Part shown: positions 44,352-57,490 of the stretch, piece by piece
Layout of the letters: each line of letters opens with the position of its first letter
How positions within the stretch are numbered: the stretch's first letter is position 1
Assembly (NCBI GenBank): GCA_021018815.1
Contig: JAITYX010000011.1
Span: forward strand, 9,252,501-9,316,500
DNA: 64,000 bases
From: Talinum fruticosum
Taxonomy: Eukaryota; Streptophyta; Magnoliopsida; Caryophyllales; Talinaceae
Direction: 5' to 3'
The notes under the pieces: model-generated
Seen by the model: the letters and a program-made list of their open reading frames with translations, nothing else
Told to the model about the DNA's origin: nothing
The model's database searches: none
Translations under genes and position numbers: made by a program

Positions 44352-47300
44352 ATGAAATGGTTGTCAGTATCGATTCTCCTTTTGTTCTCTGCAGCGTGTG
44401 TGGCTGTTATGACAGAGGAAGTGCAAAGATCAGATAATGTAACAACAATGGATGTGAATATTGGAGTGATTTACGATGAGGATAGCTCGGTGGGAAAGAT
44501 GGGTTCAGAATGCATAGAGATGGCTCTGTTGGACTTTTATCAGAATCATGAGCATTACAAGACGAGGATTAAACTCCATAAGAGGCTTCTTCCAAATAAC
44601 AGCATTCTTGGTGCAGCTGCAGCTGGTATATTCTTTACTCCACTGTTTCTTCTTTTACTTTTAGCTTTGTTTTGGTTAGTCACATAAGGAGCTTTATGTA
44701 GTGTATGCATAAAAAGGGTTGCCTATTAATTTTATATTGTATTTTTGAAAACTTAGTCCTAATTTTTTTGTTTTTTTATGTTCGGTTGAGGGAAGAACTT
44801 AAGACATTTTTTGAAATAGTGAAATAATGATATGTCTTGATGTACTTTTTTCTCATTGTTGCAAATTAAGTTGATTATTAAAATATATATATCTCGCTAC
44901 AAAACCTTTAATATTAAATGTCTTTATTTTGACTTAAAACTACATTATCATCATATATTTATTAATTGAAAGAAATCAGTACAATTAAATAGTAGTTCTG
45001 AATTTTGCTTTTACTATGTGTACTAATTAAATACACCATCGCAAAGATTTTAGTTATTTTTAAGTTTAATTTTATTAATGTAAATAAATAATAAAATAAA
45101 TAATTTTAAAATAGATGATAATTTTATAACAATACCATTACTATTTTTTATATAATTATTATTTTTTTATTTTTATATCATTTACTACTTTTTAAAATTC
45201 TCTAATATGGGAGACTTTTTCTTTTTATTTTTGATAGGCACATAAAATATTTTTTAAATATTAATTACTTTAACAACAATTATATTACATTCTTACTAAT
45301 TAGTTTATACATATGCAAATAAAAAGTCATTTGTTTTATTTAAGTATAATATTGTATTAATCTGACCTAAGATGGATATTTATGTGGTCAAGTAATCCTA
45401 TATAGTTATTACATATGTGTTACATATATAATTATTTGATTTTTATTTTGAACCAACACTTATGCATTGATTCTCTCTTACTTTTATAAATTATGAAAAA
45501 GTATACTGATACATATATAGAACAAGTAATGTTTAAATATGAATAAATTAATTTTTTGATCAATGCAATTGTTTAATTTATGGTACACAATTTCATATAA
45601 AGTAAGTATTTAAAATATAATTAAATGCATACCTTACCTAAACACTATATTTATGAAATAATTTCACAAAATATCATATGCTAAGTTTAAAATTTTGTGT
45701 AACTTAACTTCAAACTTTTATACATAAAATACATACCTCTTTAAATTAAATTTTATATATTTTGTACTCTTTGTACTAAATTTTGCATACTTATTGATTT
45801 CCAATTTAAAAATACAAATTACAAACCTCTTCAAATCTTGTTAGGAAGAATTAAATCTTAAATTTGTAACTCGCAAGTGCACGGCGTAGTTGTACCTAGT
45901 CGGCAAGCATGGGTCATATCCACAGAGAGTTACATTTCGAATATAAGAGATATCTTAAACTTTCTGTCTAAATGAATCAGGAGAGATGAGATACGTGGTA
46001 ATTAAGCTAATCCTATAAAGTAATAAAAAGAGTACTTGGATTGTAATCGTAACACTTAATAAACTAAATAATCAAGCCAAGCCTAAACCTACCCAAGGTT
46101 ATACAAATATTTAAGAGTGGTTGGTTGCACCATCAAAACTTACTCAAGCCACACTTTCGAGGATCATGAGTTAGCCTAGTTATTCTAATTACCTATTTTC
46201 GTGGGGTTAGCCCAACTAGATTAGAAAAATAGTAACATTGAACCTAGCTAGGATTCGGGCTATTTTTATGCAAAAATCTCAACTATTTACTATACCCACA
46301 TTAGCAAATTGACTCAACCTTTCGGTGATAAATCAAGCTGTCTAAAAATCAAGATGAAAAGACTCTTTCAAGTATCTCATCAAACATGTGACGAGTAAGA
46401 GAAATAGTCCCAAAACACTAGTATAAACTAGGTAAATTAAGGCTTATACAAGATTAGTTAGCCATATAAGAAGGTTAATCACAATCAAAGTGACACAACT
46501 AACAACATAAAACACAATTAAATCTAATAACTAAATTAATATATTATCGATTCGAACAACGGCATAAACTAACAAATTAAAATTAAACATAAAATTAAAT
46601 AATTTATATAACTATTATTAACATCAAAAGATAATAAAAATCGAACCTTTAAACTAAACAAATTAAAGAGAAATGAGAGATAAAAGGGAAGAAATTACCG
46701 AGTCAAACCGAAATTAAAAATGATCAAAAACTGAATTAATAATTCAAACTAAAATAATCATTAAATTTAAATATTTGAGACAAAATTTAGAAGAGGAAAA
46801 CTAAAAATCTAAACTAAAATTAACCTAATTAAAAAGTACCCTAAAATAATTAACTTTTAATTTCTTTAAGAATTTAGGTCGTGGGTCCCAGTGGAGAGAA
46901 AATTTTGAGTACAATTCCTCTATGGTGCTGTTATCCACGTGAGGTATTGTTTGGCTTTAATTGTTGAATATTTGTGAGAAAATATTTGCAAATTCTTAAA
47001 TACTCCTAGCAACATATATACTTGTTAAAAGAGAGATATTTCTAAGTGTGTATAAGGCAATCTGAAAAATATTAGACTTAGTGAACCCCGCATGATTGAA
47101 GAGAGAAAGTAACATGTAGTCATATTGTTCTGCGCTTGGAGTAGTTGAGCCACAAATTTTTTAAGTTTCATTTCTTTAATTTTACTTTGTTTTAAGCTTG
47201 ACTTATGGACTCATTTGGTTTTAATTATTACCTACAAAATAAAAGAAAACAAGTAAAAGTCTTTAAAATGTTTTATTGCTTGAGTCAAAAACTAAGTAAA

Positions 47301-48185
47301 TAAGGATACAAATAATGTAATATTTGCAGCGAAAAAAACCTCATTTTATAGAATTTGTACTAAAAATACAAGGTATAACAACTTATTATTTTGAACACAT
47401 ACCTGTTTAAATCATAGTTGTATTATTGATATCATAGTTGTATTATTGATATTTTAATACCTTATAGTATCGAAAAAATTTCTTAGGTATCACAAATAAT
47501 AAATTATTTCCCTGAATTATTGTATAATATTATATTGTCGTAGAATCCACTTTTGGGAGTTAAATGGTGATATTTTTCTTTTTTATTTACTTGAGTAAAA
47601 TTGTATTATTAAAAATTATATATGAACTAAGAAAAATAAGTAAATAATTATTTGCATAAAAATCCAAGGGCTTGAATTTTAACATTTTTTAAAAATATAT
47701 ATAAATTGAGAAAAATTAATAAATAAGTGGCAATTGAGTTGATTTTTGAAGAAATTTTCTTGACAATATGGAGTCTTAGATTAAAAATAATTGGTACATA
47801 TTTACTTATAAAGCCAAGTTATTTTAAAAGTATCTTTATTCTGAAATAAAAATAAAAAATTTAACGAAAGTTTACCAAAAAATATTAAAATTTTTGAACA
47901 ATAAAAATTAAAATTCAAAAATAGATTAAGGGCATTTCTGAAATAATTACATCGTGAATTGTTCAAAATTAGGCGTAATTCATTTTCATAAAACTATAAG
48001 GTAGAAAGTTATTAACATACAATGCGTCAGGGTACTATTTACTATTTATAATACTTGAGGGACTTTTTTTATCATTTGTCAATATCACAAGTACTAAAGT
48101 ATCAATAACTCTATAATTAACCAAAAATTGTGATATTCGCAAAAATGTTTTAACTCCACAAAATCTAAAAATTCTTAGCTTGTGG

Positions 48186-48281
<96 letters not shown>

Positions 48282-51200
48282 GCTTTATGTGCTTTCAGGA
48301 ATGCATGCAAGAATAAAACTACATGTACTTGAATTTCTCGAAATTCAACAAAAGTTAAATCCATGCTGAAAATTTTTTACTATTGTTATTTTATCATTTG
48401 AATAAACAGATCCATGACATTGAATATGATGTATTTTTATCCACAAATTCGATAAAGTAAATATTCTTAAAAATCTGTGTTTAGCACAAATTTAAATTTA
48501 GTAGTCTAATCAATTTTCTACCTCTTCTGCTTGCCTCACATCTTAAATGATTTTGCTTCTGTATCAGCTTTGTATCTTCTGAATGATGTGGGAGTGAAGG
48601 CAATAATTGGCCCAACAACTTCCATGGAGACCGAGTTTGCAGTCCATCTTGGGGAGAAAGCTCAAGTGCCCATAATCTCATACTCAGCAACAAGCCCTTT
48701 TCTCTCTTTGACTCAAAGTCCTTACTTGATCCGTGTGACCCAAGATGACTTGCTTCAAGCAATGCCCATATGTGCCCTTGTCAAAGCCTTTGGGTGGCGA
48801 GCACTGGTCCCTATATATGTCAAAAACGACCATGAATCAACTGGGTTTATCCCTCACTTGGCCGATGCTTTACAGCAAATCGATGCTCATATTCCTTACC
48901 ATGGGACTATAGATTCATCTTCAACTGATGACCAAATACGCGAAGAGTTAAAAAAGTTGAAGACAATGCAAAGCCGGGTGTTTGTTGTGCACATGTCTCC
49001 AGCACTTGCTTCTCGCTTTTTCTTGCGAGTGAATGAGTTGGGTATGATGGAAACTGGCTATGCTTGGATACTGACGACTAGCACAGCCAATGCCTTAAAT
49101 TCTCTCGATGGTATTATAATTGATTCCATGCAAGGAGCAATTGGTGTCAAGACTTATGTGCCTGAAACAAATGAACTAAAAGCTTTTAAAACCCAGTGGG
49201 GTAGGAAAGTTCAAAACATCAAGCTCAATATCATGGGATTGTGGGCCTATGATGCAGCTACTGCACTAGCTAAGGCAGTGGAACAAGTTCGAAGTGAAAG
49301 CTCAGGTTTTCAGGAGGAGAAAATATATGTTAATTTAACTGATCTGGATGCTCTTGGAGTCTCTCTAGTTGGGCCAAAAATTCTCCAAGCAATGCTCAAT
49401 TCTAGCTTCAAAGGGTTGGCTGGAAACTTCAGACTAACTGATGGGCAGTTAGAATCATCAATGTACCAAATTGTAAATGTGATTGGTAACTCAGGCAGAG
49501 ATATCGGGTTTTGGGCCCCTAAAACTGGACTAGTGAGAAATCTGAATTCTCCTGCCTTAAATGCCAGTCTTAGAAGAATTATCTGGCCGGGAGATACCAC
49601 GTCACTTCCCAAAGGATGGGAAATTCCAACAGGGGGAAAGAAGCTGAGAGTAGGGGTTCCCATGAAATATGTTTATGAGGAGTTAGTGAAAGTGAGGCAT
49701 GATGAAAGTAGAACCCCAGTAGTCACTGGTTTCTGCATAGATGTCTTCAACGCTGCTATGAAGAAGCTTGGGTACTCAGGTCAAGAGTATTCTTTTATTC
49801 CCTTTCCTGGTTCTTACGACGAGTTGGTGCATCAAGTCTACCTTCAGGTAGACTAACAACACCTCTTCCCTTCCCTTGTTGATCTTTCAACATTAATAGA
49901 TAGATAGTCATATCCAATGATACCTAAAGCCCCCACTTAGGCTACGTATATAGAAGGATCAGACCCTAACTTGAAGCGAACAGAGACTATTTATATGAGA
50001 TGCTACGTTAAAATGCTTAAATACCAAGCTCTCTTAGAATAAGAAGTATAAGGCAATCTAAAGTGACACATTACTTTAGTCCACTACAGTTCTAGCTAAA
50101 GAAAGCTGCCAGGAAAATGACTTATTTTAACTGTCAAAAAGTAGCATATCACAAAAAGATAACGTTTATAACTACAAATTTTCTTTCTGATCTTTTTGGA
50201 ATTACAGAATTATGATATTGCGGTGGGAGACATAACTATAATTGCAAGCAGATCATCTGTAGATTTTACTCTGCCATACACAGAATCAGGGGTGACACTG
50301 GTTGTTCCTTTTAAAAGCGAGAAGGGAAATGCATGGGTGTTCTTGAAACCATTGACTATGGAACTATGGGTAGCAAGTCTTTGCTCCTTCATTTTCATAG
50401 CTTTCGTCATTTGGATCCTTGAACACCGTATAAATGAAGATTTTAGAGGGCCTCCATCACATCAAGCTGGGACTAGTCTCTTCTTCTCATTCTCCATGGC
50501 AGTCTTTGCACAAAGTAAATTTCTATTTCAAATTAGAACGAGGAACACAATAAATATTGTTGCTTATTTTATGGCTATTGTTTATGCAGGAGAGAATGTG
50601 CTGAGCAACTTGACTAGATTTGTGGTAATTATTTGGGTGTTTGTAGTTCTTGTCTTAACTCAAAGCTACACTGCCAACTTGACTTCCATGTTAACTGTCC
50701 AGAAGCTCCAGCCTACCATTTCTGATGTAGACGAGCTAATGCACAAAGGGGCCTATGTAGGCTATCAAGAGGGTACATTCGTTAAGAAACTCTTGCAAAA
50801 AAGGGGTTTTCTGAAAAGAAGCTTGTTCCCTATAAGACGACAGAGAATTTAGACGACCTGCTATCAAAAGGCAACACGAAAGGGGAATTGCAGCGGTTTT
50901 CGACGAAATCCCCTACATGAAGCTTTTCCTTGCAAATTATTCTTCAAAATATACAATGGTTCGACTTACTTATAAAACAGATGGATTTGGCTTTGTAAGT
51001 TCTCTTTTCCATTTTTTACCGTTTAATGTCTAAAAATAGCCTCTCCACTTGTCAATGATTACACTGTGCACGTAGATCTCACCGAACCTTGCTCTGCATG
51101 TTTTTCTTAAGAAAAGGTGGTATAACATTATGATTGTGGTTTGTTAAGATCTGATGTTGCCTGCCTTGTAGGCATTCCCTAAGGGTTCCCCTTGGCACCC

Positions 51201-51779
51201 GAGGTATCAAGGGCAATATTAAACGTGACAGAAGGAGATGAAATGCTGAAACTTGAGAAGCGTTAGGGTCTACAACTGAACAATGATAGTTCAGATCAAG
51301 GGAGCATGGCAACCTCAGAAAGCCTGAGTCTAGACAATTTTTGGGGACTATTCCTCATCGCAGGAGCTGCTTCAAGCTTTGCACTTTTCATCTTCACAGC
51401 AACTTTCCTGTATGAGCACCGGAAAATCTGGATGGGCAATGATGCTTCGACATTGAGAAAAATCCAAAACTTGGCCAAAGCCTTCAAGCAAAGAGATGAC
51501 AGTTATCATAATTACAAAAACAATGACATGCAAGGCAGAAGACACATGAAAGATGATTGGGCTAATGCCGATGGAGATCATGAAGTTGAAATGGCACATG
51601 TTGCTACTGGTTCTCCGCCTAGGCCATCAGGTTATTCTGCTCCTGATCTGATAGAAGACAGCTTGAGTTTTTCCCCGACATCAACTCCACCTCATCTCTG
51701 CAGCCCAATCCCAGCTCCAATAGTAACCGAAGCAACAAGCATATTAGATGCACCAAATGCTCTAGCATCTTCTAGCTAG
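44352..51779 (+). CDS. Glutamate receptor-like channel (GLR, clade 2-like), with apparent 3' frameshifts
   Basis: Predicted exons: 44,352-44,625, 48,568-49,847, 50,208-50,514, 50,590-50,994 and 51,172-51,779, all with GT...AG borders and matching phases, about 957 codons, normal for plant GLRs. These are amino-acid-gated cation channels of plasma or internal membranes. Seen: a signal peptide (MKWLSVSILLLFSAACVAV), an ANF-receptor amino-terminal domain (VKAIIGPTTSMETEFAVHLG, VPIISYSATSP), ligand-binding lobe S1 (KLRVGVPMKYVYEELV, DIAVGDITI, an Arg then DFTLPYTESG), M1 near 50,360, a pore loop, M3 with TQSYTANLTSMLTVQ, S2 (VGYQEGTFVKKLL) and M4 (NFWGLFLIAGAASSFALFIF), then a cytosolic tail. Apparent one- or two-base deletions near 50,812, 50,884 and 51,198, and a damaged segment at 51,263-51,290, break S2. 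The gene is either recently dead or mis-assembled in homopolymers. Confidence 0.85.
45839..46900 (-). repeat. Athila-like LTR in GLR intron 1
   Basis: It starts TGTTAGGAAGAATTAA on the plus strand, then GCAAGTGCACGGCGTAGTTG. Its reverse complement matches 53,650-54,550 over most of its length (TAGCCTCTCTAATGG, CACACTTTCGAGGGTCATG and GAGAGATGA motifs in the same order). The other border is uncertain. No coding sequence is seen. Confidence 0.7.
48188..48282 (+). repeat. Compound (TA)n(GA)n microsatellite
   Basis: About 24 TA units run directly into about 22 GA units, some 290 bp before the GLR exon-2 acceptor. Confidence 0.95.
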
Positions 51780-53199
51780 TTATTGATGTCTGTTTGTTAA
51801 GAAATTATGCGTGTACTGCAATATTAACACTTACAGAATTATGATTTTTACCTTTTTCAATAGTTTATCAGAATTTTTCTTTTGGAAAAAGAAAAAGACC
51901 CTCTTGCAGGGGTCCAACTCCAGCCTAGTTGAGTAATTGAAGCTGGTAATTAAGAAACTGTGTTAAGCAACCTAACATCGTTTATGTCTGTATCAATTTT
52001 GTAGTTTGAAATAGCAGGTTACAAAAAGGGACCTTCCAAGAAGGTCGCTAGGTGTGCTTTGACTAGTGCTAAGCGTCTTCCCTCTTTTTTTTTTTTTTTC
52101 CTTGGGATGAAGAGTTTACTCTCTTATAGTTGTAAGTTTTAAAAGGTTTGTTTTGGGCTAATGGGTTTTTTTATTAAAAAAAAAATTAATGGTAATTGGT
52201 GTACACAAGTCCTTCTAGAGATCCGTATTTATGGGAACTCTCTAGGTGAGGGAATACATATATATGCAAGGAGGAGGGAAGGGAGAACAAGGGTAAGAGA
52301 AATTCATCAATATTTTTAGTGAGATTTTAATCGCATATACATTTTTTGAAATATGAATTATTTCCCTCTAGACACCCTTTTAATGATTATTTGGCTTTCA
52401 ATTTGTTGACAAAACTGCAACAAAAATAAGTGAACGCTTGGTGTGCATGTGGCTCTGGAGTTTTTAAAGTGAAAACAGGACTGCAAGTTTTCTATATTCA
52501 TGTCTTTAGTTGGGTGGAGGAGGTTTGGAGGTGGGGATTGGGAGTTGGGGGATGAGGAATAGGGGAAGTTGATGCATGCGAGTTGGTTTTAAATTCATAA
52601 ATGCTTCTGCAATAAGAAGCACGAATATATATGTATAAACCTCTGTGTCATCTATATATTTGGCTTATGTCCAAAAATGTCCAGGGAGTGTCCGAGAGCG
52701 TAGATGTTCGACTTGTGTCGACAAATATGTGAATATGTCAAAATTACATGTACTTTTTAACTTATACTTACTTAAATCATATATTTATAAGTAATTGTTC
52801 GATTTCCAATCTCTAACATATCTATATTGAAGTAAAGGACTAAAATACAACTTCATTTTCCATCCTCCAATGGCTTTCTATTTTAGAAGTCATAATAGTC
52901 ACATAACATATTCAAATGGCTTTTTATTTTAGAAGTCATAGTCATATACCATATTCCTTCGTCCTATTTTGATGATTAATTGTCGGAAGACAAGATATAT
53001 GTACAAAAATGCACATGTACCACAATATTTTCAGCTAAATAAAACAATCAACTTTACCAAAGTCTAGCAAAATAAATGCTCAAACACTAATAAATGGAAC
53101 AATAGGAAAAAGTTTGAGTCAAAAGGAAACAAAACGAGGACGTTAATGGTGTGCATAGGCCTCAGTACAACTGTGCATAGCCATATAGACCTTTAGACA
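51780..53199. other. GLR 3' flank
   Basis: AT-rich sequence, with T-runs near 52,086 and a poly-A/T stretch near 52,170. A short duplication (GGCTTTYTATTTTAGAAGTCATA) occurs at about 52,869 and 52,917. No gene or complete transposon is recognised. Confidence 0.5.
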
Positions 53200-54550
53200 A
53201 AGAGTAGAAACCAAGGAAAAACTGCACGGTCGATAATGCAGGGCCGCATGGTCGTGCTAGAAGTTACTGATAAAGTTGATTTCATGCAGGGTCGCACGAC
53301 CGTGCGGATCAGACAAACACAGGCAGAAAGTCTAACATTCATGTACGGGCACCCATGCAGGGGCTGCACGGTCGTGTATGAGGGACCGCACAACCGTGCA
53401 ACATTGTGCACAGACTGTGCAAGAGGGTTGCACGACCGTGTGAAATCCTACACCATCGTGAAGGAAGGTGTGCGCGTTTTGTTTGTGTTTGTAAGGGTGT
53501 GAATTTTGGCTCTGATTTTGGGAGCTCGATTTTTCGAAATATTAGGAGACCTCCTAGGGTTCTTACATAGTCGAAATAAAATCCCATTAGGGGAGAGATT
53601 ATTGTAGAGTTCCGTACAAGATTTTGGATTCAAACCTTTAATTTCAATTCAAGCTTAAGTTTTTTCTTTCTATTTTCCTGTTTACTTCAAGTTTATTATT
53701 TTGGTTATTCAATTTAGTTTAAAGATTTAATTTTTATTAGTTTAGATGTTAATTAAAATTAGATTGATTTTTTGTTTTCAGGTTTGAGTTTAATTAACTA
53801 GTTTATGTTTTTATTTAAGTCGGTTTATATTAGTTTGTTCTTTAGTTTAGTTGTTAGATTTATTTCATGCTTTTATGTTAATTAGTTGTTAAAGTTTGTT
53901 ACTTTGATTGTGATTAGCCTCTCTAATGGGTAATTAATCTCATTTAGGCAATAACGCCCACCTAGTTTATGATTGCTATTTGAGATTGTTTCTCGTGCCC
54001 AACACATGATCGATGGAATGCATGAAAGGGATTTTCATCTTAATTTTTGGGTGATTTGTCTATCACTAAAACGTGAAACCAATTTACTTGCATGGGTAGA
54101 GAGAATAGTCAGGATTTTAGGATGAAAAATAGCCTGAATCCTAACTAAATTTGAGGTTGCTATTCTTGTAGTTTAATTGGCTTAACCCCACAAAAGTATG
54201 TGGCTAGAACAAGTAGATTAGTTCATGACCCTCGAAAGTGTGGCTTGAGTAGCCTTTGATGGTGTAACCTACCACTCCTAAATACTTGTATAAACTTGGT
54301 TAGATTTAGGCTTGACTTGATTAATTAGTTTATTAAGTGGTAAAATCATAATCGGAGCATATTTTTATTGCTTTCTAGGATTAATTTAGTTTTCATATAT
54401 TTCATCTCTCCTAATTCTCCTGGATAGAAAGTTTAAGATAACTTTTATATTTGAAACACAACTCTCTATGGACATGACTCGTGCTTGCCAACTAGGTACA
54501 ACTACGTGTACACTTACAGTTATAAATTTAAGACTTAATTCTTCCTAACA
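53200..54550 (+). repeat. Athila-like LTR, probably solo
   Basis: The right end CTTCCTAACA with the preceding GTACAACTACGTGTACACTTAC motif matches the ends at 45,839 (inverted) and 59,979. A cluster of CG-rich palindromes (GCACGACCGTGCGG, GCACGGTCGTGT, GCACAACCGTGCA) lies at 53,225-53,450. The left border is not defined. No coding sequence. Confidence 0.65.
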
Positions 54551-55380
54551 ATAACAAGTCTAGCAGATAATTGCCCAATCAGTAATAGATTGAACCAACT
54601 CCTTAATTTTATATATATATTTAAAACAAGTGCCTTCCTACAAACCTTATGCTTGTTAACTCCGGATCCTTGAAACATACAAGCCTCTTTAGGTTAGATT
54701 CCACCTATTGAACCGGCTCCTCAATTATCGATTAAAAAAATTTAAGTTAAAAAAGTGCCCTCCTACCAACTTTATGCCTATTAACTCCATATCCTTGAAA
54801 CATACAAGCCTCTTTAGATTAGATTCCACCTTATAAACCTGATGCAATTTCACAAGATTAATTAATAACTTTATATTTGTTGAATAAATGATATTGCGGA
54901 TGGTACTTTGAATTGTGTTACAAAGACCTCCATTTGTTGTTACTTCAAAACAAAACACAAATGTATACATATATGGGGGCTCATGAAAAATATAAAATTT
55001 AAAAAAAACATTTTACTAAGAATTGTAGTCAAATGTATGATTTTCCAGACCTATTATTATGGTTTTTATGGAGAACAGTAGTGAAAAGCCTATTTTTCCA
55101 AGCCTATTACTAATAACGAGCCTAGTTTTGAGCAAACTTTTTACTACGGTTCATAGGGAGATCAGTAGTAATGGACCCGAAAAACCAAATGTTAAACCTC
55201 GTATTTGTATTTTCGGAAATCTTTCATTCATTCTAAGTTTTAGCCGGGGTTTTTCATTAGAGAGCTTTTAGAGAGTACTCAAAATCTTGAAAGGATTATT
55301 GTCAATTGTAAAATTATTTACAATTCAATAGCATCAATTCTATTTGATAATTGCAATTTCTCCTCTTTGCTTTTTCTTCA
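54551..55380. repeat. Spacer with a 122-bp tandem repeat and a CACTA-like fragment
   Basis: Two copies of a unit (AAGTGCC..CCTAC, TTAACTCC, ATCCTTGAAACATACAAGCC, TTAGATTCCACCT) start at about 54,629 and 54,751. 55,030-55,185 carries TTTACTACGGTTCATAGGGAGATCAGTAGTAATGG motifs in both orientations, as in the subterminal regions of the CACTA-like elements. No gene. Confidence 0.65.
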
Positions 55381-57490
55381 CAATTTCTCATCATCTCTCC
55401 ATGTCTGTTTTCATTGAGTCTTGTGTGTTGCTTAGTATCATGTTTAGAGGTTAAATTTCCTACTTATGTTATGATTGATCTCTATTATGTCTTGATAATC
55501 ATGAATTGAATTCTAACTGGGTTGTCCTTTACTTGTTAGGTTAGAATTCACTTCGTTCATCACCTATTCGATGAATGTATCGAAAGAGGAATCATCCACT
55601 TTTATTCGGGTTTTGTGAATATGAAAGATGGAAACTTACCTAGAATGACGTTGTTAACGATTAAAACTTTGATATGAAAATAATTAAGATTTTCAATCAG
55701 GGGTTTGTGAGATGCATTTGTTGTTATTTTGTTCTTTGTTAATCCTATGAAAATAGGCGATTAAATTGAGAAAGATTGGTCTTTGACTCTGTGAAAGTAG
55801 GCAAAGATAGGTTTAATCGGCTTTTCCCCCTCTAAACTGCAAGCATAGGCAAGTCTCCGAGTGAAATTTGGTTTTGATTTCGGGCATAATAGTGTGATTA
55901 ATCTCAATCTAACGTTTTTTATCCATTGATTTCTCATATTTATTTCGTAATTATTTGAACTCAGTCACCAATCAATCATTGTCGAACTAAGTTTCGTTGA
56001 GAGAAATATTTATACCGTAAGTGCACGGCGTAGTTGTAGCTAGGAACCGGCAAGTACGGGTCGTGTCCACAAGGAACTCGTTTTCAAATACTAAATCCAC
56101 CTAAAAACTCTAATCTAGGTAAAGCTCGGTTCGACAATGATTTGGTTTTTAGATCGACTAATAACAAAATAACTAAGAGAAACCGATGAATAAAAAGCCT
56201 TAGATTGGGATTAATCACACTAATATGCCTGAAACTAGAATCGAATACCGCTTGAGATTTGCCTATGCTAGTAGTTTAGAAGAGGGAGACACCAATTAAG
56301 CCTATCTTCGCCTACTTTCGAAGGTCAAAACTAATCTTGTACAATCTAATCAACTATTTTCATGGGATTAATAAAGGGCAAAATTACAATGAATGCATCT
56401 CACAACCCCCAATTAGCACCTTAATTATTTTCATATCAAAGTTATAATCGTTCACAACGTCATTCTAGGTAAGTTTTCATCTTTCAATGTTCCACAAAAC
56501 CCTAATAAAAGCATATGAGTTCCTCTCTCGAGGCATTCAATGAAAGAGTGATTAACGAAGTGAATTCTAACCTAAAAGCATAGAACAACCCAATTGGTAC
56601 TCAATTCATGATTATCAAGGCATAATAGGGATCAATCCCAACCTAAGTAAAAAAATTAGCCCCTAAACATGATACTAAACAATTGATAAAAATTAGAGAA
56701 AATAGCCATAGAGAAACAAAGAGAAATTGTGAAGAAAAGATAAAGAGAAGAAATTACGATTACCGAATAAAAAGTTTGATGCGATTCATTCATAAAAACT
56801 TGAAGTAGAATGACAATAATGAGTGTTCTTGAGTCTCCTCTCGGAGCTACTCACGAAACCCTAGCTAAATCTCTAAATTTGGAATGAGAATCCCTCCACA
56901 AATACAATTAGGAAACTTAAATAATCGCCGAAGCAGATGAGTCGCACGGCCGTGCGAAAGTCGCACGGGTACCGTACGAAAAATCTGCTGCGTTCGTGTT
57001 CTCTGCCTATTTCGCACGGCTGTGCGAAATGTGCACTGAGGTACCGTGCGAAATGCAGACAACTTTACGGACGATTCGCACGGCCAGTGCAAAAGTCGCA
57101 CAGGGGCCGTGCAAGGTCTTTTGATGTGCTTTAGGCTTCTTCCTTGCCTCCTCTTGGGCCCGAACTCTCCTCTTCGTCGCTTTTCATCAAATTTGTCTCG
57201 AATCTCTCGAATTTAAGCCCAAAAACCTGAAATAAGGAGATTTACGAGCTTAGGTGACAATAAAGAGAAAATGAGCAAAATCTAACCCAAAACTAAATAA
57301 ATATCATTGAAATCATCATGGAATTGGGTTAAATAATGCCTTAAAAACCGGCAAAAACGAGGTTTATCGGTTTCACCTAGAATAAAGTCCGTAAGTGGAT
57401 TTTAATACTTGACAGTGAGTTCCTCGAGGACACGACTCGTACTCATCGGTTGCTAACTACAACTACACCATGCCCTTGCGGTATTTTTTT
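55381..57490 (+). repeat. Athila-like LTR interrupted by another copy of its family
   Basis: The plus-oriented LTR is seen at 55,381-55,996 and resumes at 57,371-57,490, where TTTCACCTAGAATAAAGTCC continues the family sequence and ends at TGCCCTTGCGGTAT. Between lies an inverted copy (55,997-57,370). Confidence 0.7.
55997..57370 (-). mobile_element. Inverted Athila-like LTR inserted in a like LTR
   Basis: The insert starts TTGAGAGAAATATTTATACCG and is flanked by TTTCG on the left and TTTCA on the right, a probable 5-bp target duplication with one change. On the minus strand it shows the family order: GC palindromes (57,115-56,938), TAGCTAGGGTTTCGTGAG, the ATTATGCCTTGATAATCATGAATTG segment, then the GTGGACACGACCCGTACTTG end. 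It forms long inverted arms with 55,381-55,996. Confidence 0.7.

Larger units (their letters stand above)
44626..48567 (+). other. GLR intron 1 (3.9 kb, repeat-filled)
   Basis: The donor G|GTATAT follows codons for GAAAA, and the acceptor TATCAG|CTTTG restores LYLLNDVGV in phase. The intron contains AT-rich unique sequence, an Athila-like LTR at 45,839-46,900 and a TA/GA microsatellite at 48,188-48,282. It is far longer than the other introns of the gene (76-360 bp). Confidence 0.8.

Noticed and set aside
48035..48364. 109-codon minus-strand ORF
   Set aside because: It is generated by the TA/GA microsatellite in GLR intron 1.
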